From Thermodesulfobacteriota bacterium (lineage in GTDB: Bacteria; Desulfobacterota; DSM-4660; Desulfatiglandales; HGW-15): a stretch of 6,069 nucleotides of DNA. The stretch lies in the NCBI GenBank assembly GCA_025454125.1, contig JALOPA010000142.1, forward strand, positions 1 through 6,069, written 5' to 3'. Both the position numbers and the translations under genes were made by a program. Shown here piece after piece: positions 4,849-6,069 of this stretch. The notes under the pieces were generated by a model. The model was not told where the DNA came from, made no database searches, and saw only the letters and a list, made by a program, of their open reading frames with translations. Every line of letters starts with the position of its first letter. The first letter of the stretch is position 1.

Positions 4849-6069
4849 TAGTCGTCAAAATTCCCCTTCGGCCCTCTATCCCCATGAAGCTTGGAAGCCC
4901 GCTCTTTGATTTTCTCTTCTGTCCAATCCTCAAGTTGCTCGATTCGCCTTGCCTTGGGCCTAAGAGCGTAGGAACCGGCCTTGAGGATCGCTTCGATCGC
5001 CAGAGGCGCCGTGTCCTGCGCGTTGAAGACCTGGGTGAGGAGCTCGTAAACGAAATCCTCCACCCCCTTGGCCATCCTGGCTCTGACCTCTCGCGGCAGG
5101 CCCAGCAACTTGTTCTCAAAGGGCAGGTTGAGCTTCTTGTAGTCCCCGGCCTTCAGGTTCTTCGATTTCGCGTAAGTCACCATCTCGGCCCACAGCTCGT
5201 CCGTCACTCCCTGGTCCGGGATCTTCACGAACTCGCCGTTTCCGTCCAGGTACGCGTTGCCGAACTCGTTCACTTGCACTCCCCAGGTAATCATCTGGAG
5301 CGCCGTGGCCACATTCGCCTTGGTCGTGCGGGTTTGCCGGGCAATCTGCCGAAGCCGTTCGGAGCTGTTGCCGGAGGTCCCGTGCTGGGCGCCTGAAACT
5401 TTGTACTTGGCCAGGGCATCGTGGATCTCCTTGGTCAGCTGCACCTGGATCCCCGCGTCGCTGGCCTCGATGCCGTGGGTTGTCCCGTTGTTCAGAGCGA
5501 TCCAGTCCGGAGAGATGCCGTGGGCATTGAGGCCCCGGATCAGGAACAGGGCTTCTTCCACGGTCGAGAGCCCCTCCTTACCCTTGATCTCCCCCACCTC
5601 GGTCTCATAGCCGGCCCACTTGGGGATGTAGGGATTGATGGCGAGATTGGCGAGGAGGTTCTGGTCGTCGGGAAGGTGCGAGGCGTCGATGGCGATCGAC
5701 GTGTTCCCGGCATCAAACATGGAGGGGATTTCGACCATGGCGGTCTTGAGGTCCTTGTCGCTCTTGATGCCGTAGTGGTCGGCGTGGATGGCCACAGGAA
5801 TCGTGATTCCGAGTTCGTTGCAGAGGGCGTCGGTCTCTCTCGCAATGCTCCACGACGTCACGGCGCAGTAGGAGCTTGCGCCTCCCTCGGACTTGGCGAT
5901 CTCGACGATCACCGCCGCATTCGCTCTTTGGGCGGCCTGGAGTGTCCCGCGGATGACAAAATGGTTTCTTCCGTTTGCCGCAATGGTCATCGCCTTGCCT
6001 TTGGCGATCATGGCCCGGTCGATCACCTTTCCGCTCACCAGCAGCGCCCTCGAGTTTGGAAAGAGCTTG
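4848..6069 (-). CDS. fba: Class II fructose-1,6-bisphosphate aldolase (5'-truncated by window edge)
   Basis: This zinc-dependent cytoplasmic aldolase cleaves or forms fructose 1,6-bisphosphate from glyceraldehyde 3-phosphate and dihydroxyacetone phosphate. Counting from the internal GTG at 6038, motifs in order are IHADHYG (84-90: H85, catalytic-type D87, H88), IAIDASHLPDD (116-125), YETEVGEIKG (144-153), NNGTTHGIEAS (183-193, zinc-ligand candidate H188) and SGAQHGTSGNSS (215-226, zinc-ligand candidate H219). A roughly 100-residue C-terminal part ends in NFDD. The GTG at 6038 is unlikely to be the start: the frame stays open to 6069 and encodes LFPNSRALLVSGK, which fits the family's N-terminal region. 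At least 406 codons are present, so this is the longer aldolase subgroup, not the roughly 300-360-residue classical type. The TAG stop abuts an inverted-terminus element. Tagatose-bisphosphate aldolase is a less likely alternative. Confidence 0.93.
   Translation of the reverse strand, partial: KLFPNSRALLVSGKVIDRAMIAKGKAMTIAANGRNHFVIRGTLQAAQRANAAVIVEIAKSEGGASSYCAVTSWSIARETDALCNELGITIPVAIHADHYGIKSDKDLKTAMVEIPSMFDAGNTSIAIDASHLPDDQNLLANLAINPYIPKWAGYETEVGEIKGKEGLSTVEEALFLIRGLNAHGISPDWIALNNGTTHGIEASDAGIQVQLTKEIHDALAKYKVSGAQHGTSGNSSERLRQIARQTRTTKANVATALQMITWGVQVNEFGNAYLDGNGEFVKIPDQGVTDELWAEMVTYAKSKNLKAGDYKKLNLPFENKLLGLPREVRARMAKGVEDFVYELLTQVFNAQDTAPLAIEAILKAGSYALRPKARRIEQLEDWTEEKIKERASKLHGDRGPKGNFDD

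Noticed and set aside
3790..4851. Plus-strand open frame of 353 codons
   Set aside because: It lies almost entirely antisense to the OB-HD nuclease gene, which has complete domain motifs. The antisense product shows no recognisable motif and its length reflects high GC codon bias.
4613..5119. Minus-strand open frame of 168 codons with a VKNAHLRRYPHSASLRRTDLYASL-type stretch
   Set aside because: It is an out-of-frame reading of the aldolase 3' end followed by the inverted-terminus repeat. The peptide is a recurring spurious translation of that repeat.

Overview
This 6.07-kb window looks like chromosomal DNA from a moderately GC-rich bacterium. The protein families, their form, and the repeats suggest a member of the former Deltaproteobacteria (Desulfobacterota, perhaps Syntrophobacterales-like). 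That assignment rests on remembered family resemblance: an adk with a cysteine-containing LID, an archaeal-type apgM, a long class II aldolase ending in FDD, and an intergenic inverted repeat of a type I associate with this group. No database search was possible.

Layout. (1) 1-996, plus strand: 3' part of a cofactor-independent (archaeal-type) phosphoglycerate mutase, cut by the left edge. (2) 997-1305: gap with no gene, holding a degenerate 7-nt tandem array, a paired dRS3-like palindrome and a second, cleaner 7-nt array that ends just before the next ribosome binding site. (3) 1306-3385, plus strand: a tight three-gene unit made of adenylate kinase, an M24 (Xaa-Pro-type) metallopeptidase overlapping it by 4 nt, and a 52-residue membrane-anchored CxxC/CxC protein overlapping that by 1 nt. 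(4) 3386-3576: convergent gap almost filled by an 8-nt degenerate repeat in two opposed halves. (5) 3577-4623, minus strand: an OB-fold plus HD-domain nuclease of the YhaM type. (6) 4624-4847: gap with another 8-nt array and a 127-bp element with 22-bp inverted termini. (7) 4848-6069, minus strand: a class II fructose-bisphosphate aldolase, cut by the right edge.

Functionally this is housekeeping DNA. ApgM and the aldolase serve glycolysis/gluconeogenesis, Adk balances adenine nucleotides, the M24 enzyme probably trims peptides, and the YhaM-like protein probably trims RNA or DNA 3' ends. I see no defence system, CRISPR array, phage gene, transposase or tRNA. The unusual content is between the genes: every gap over 150 nt carries short-period (7 or 8 nt) degenerate tandem repeats, each gap with its own consensus, and two gaps also carry palindromic or inverted-terminus elements of repeat-family type.
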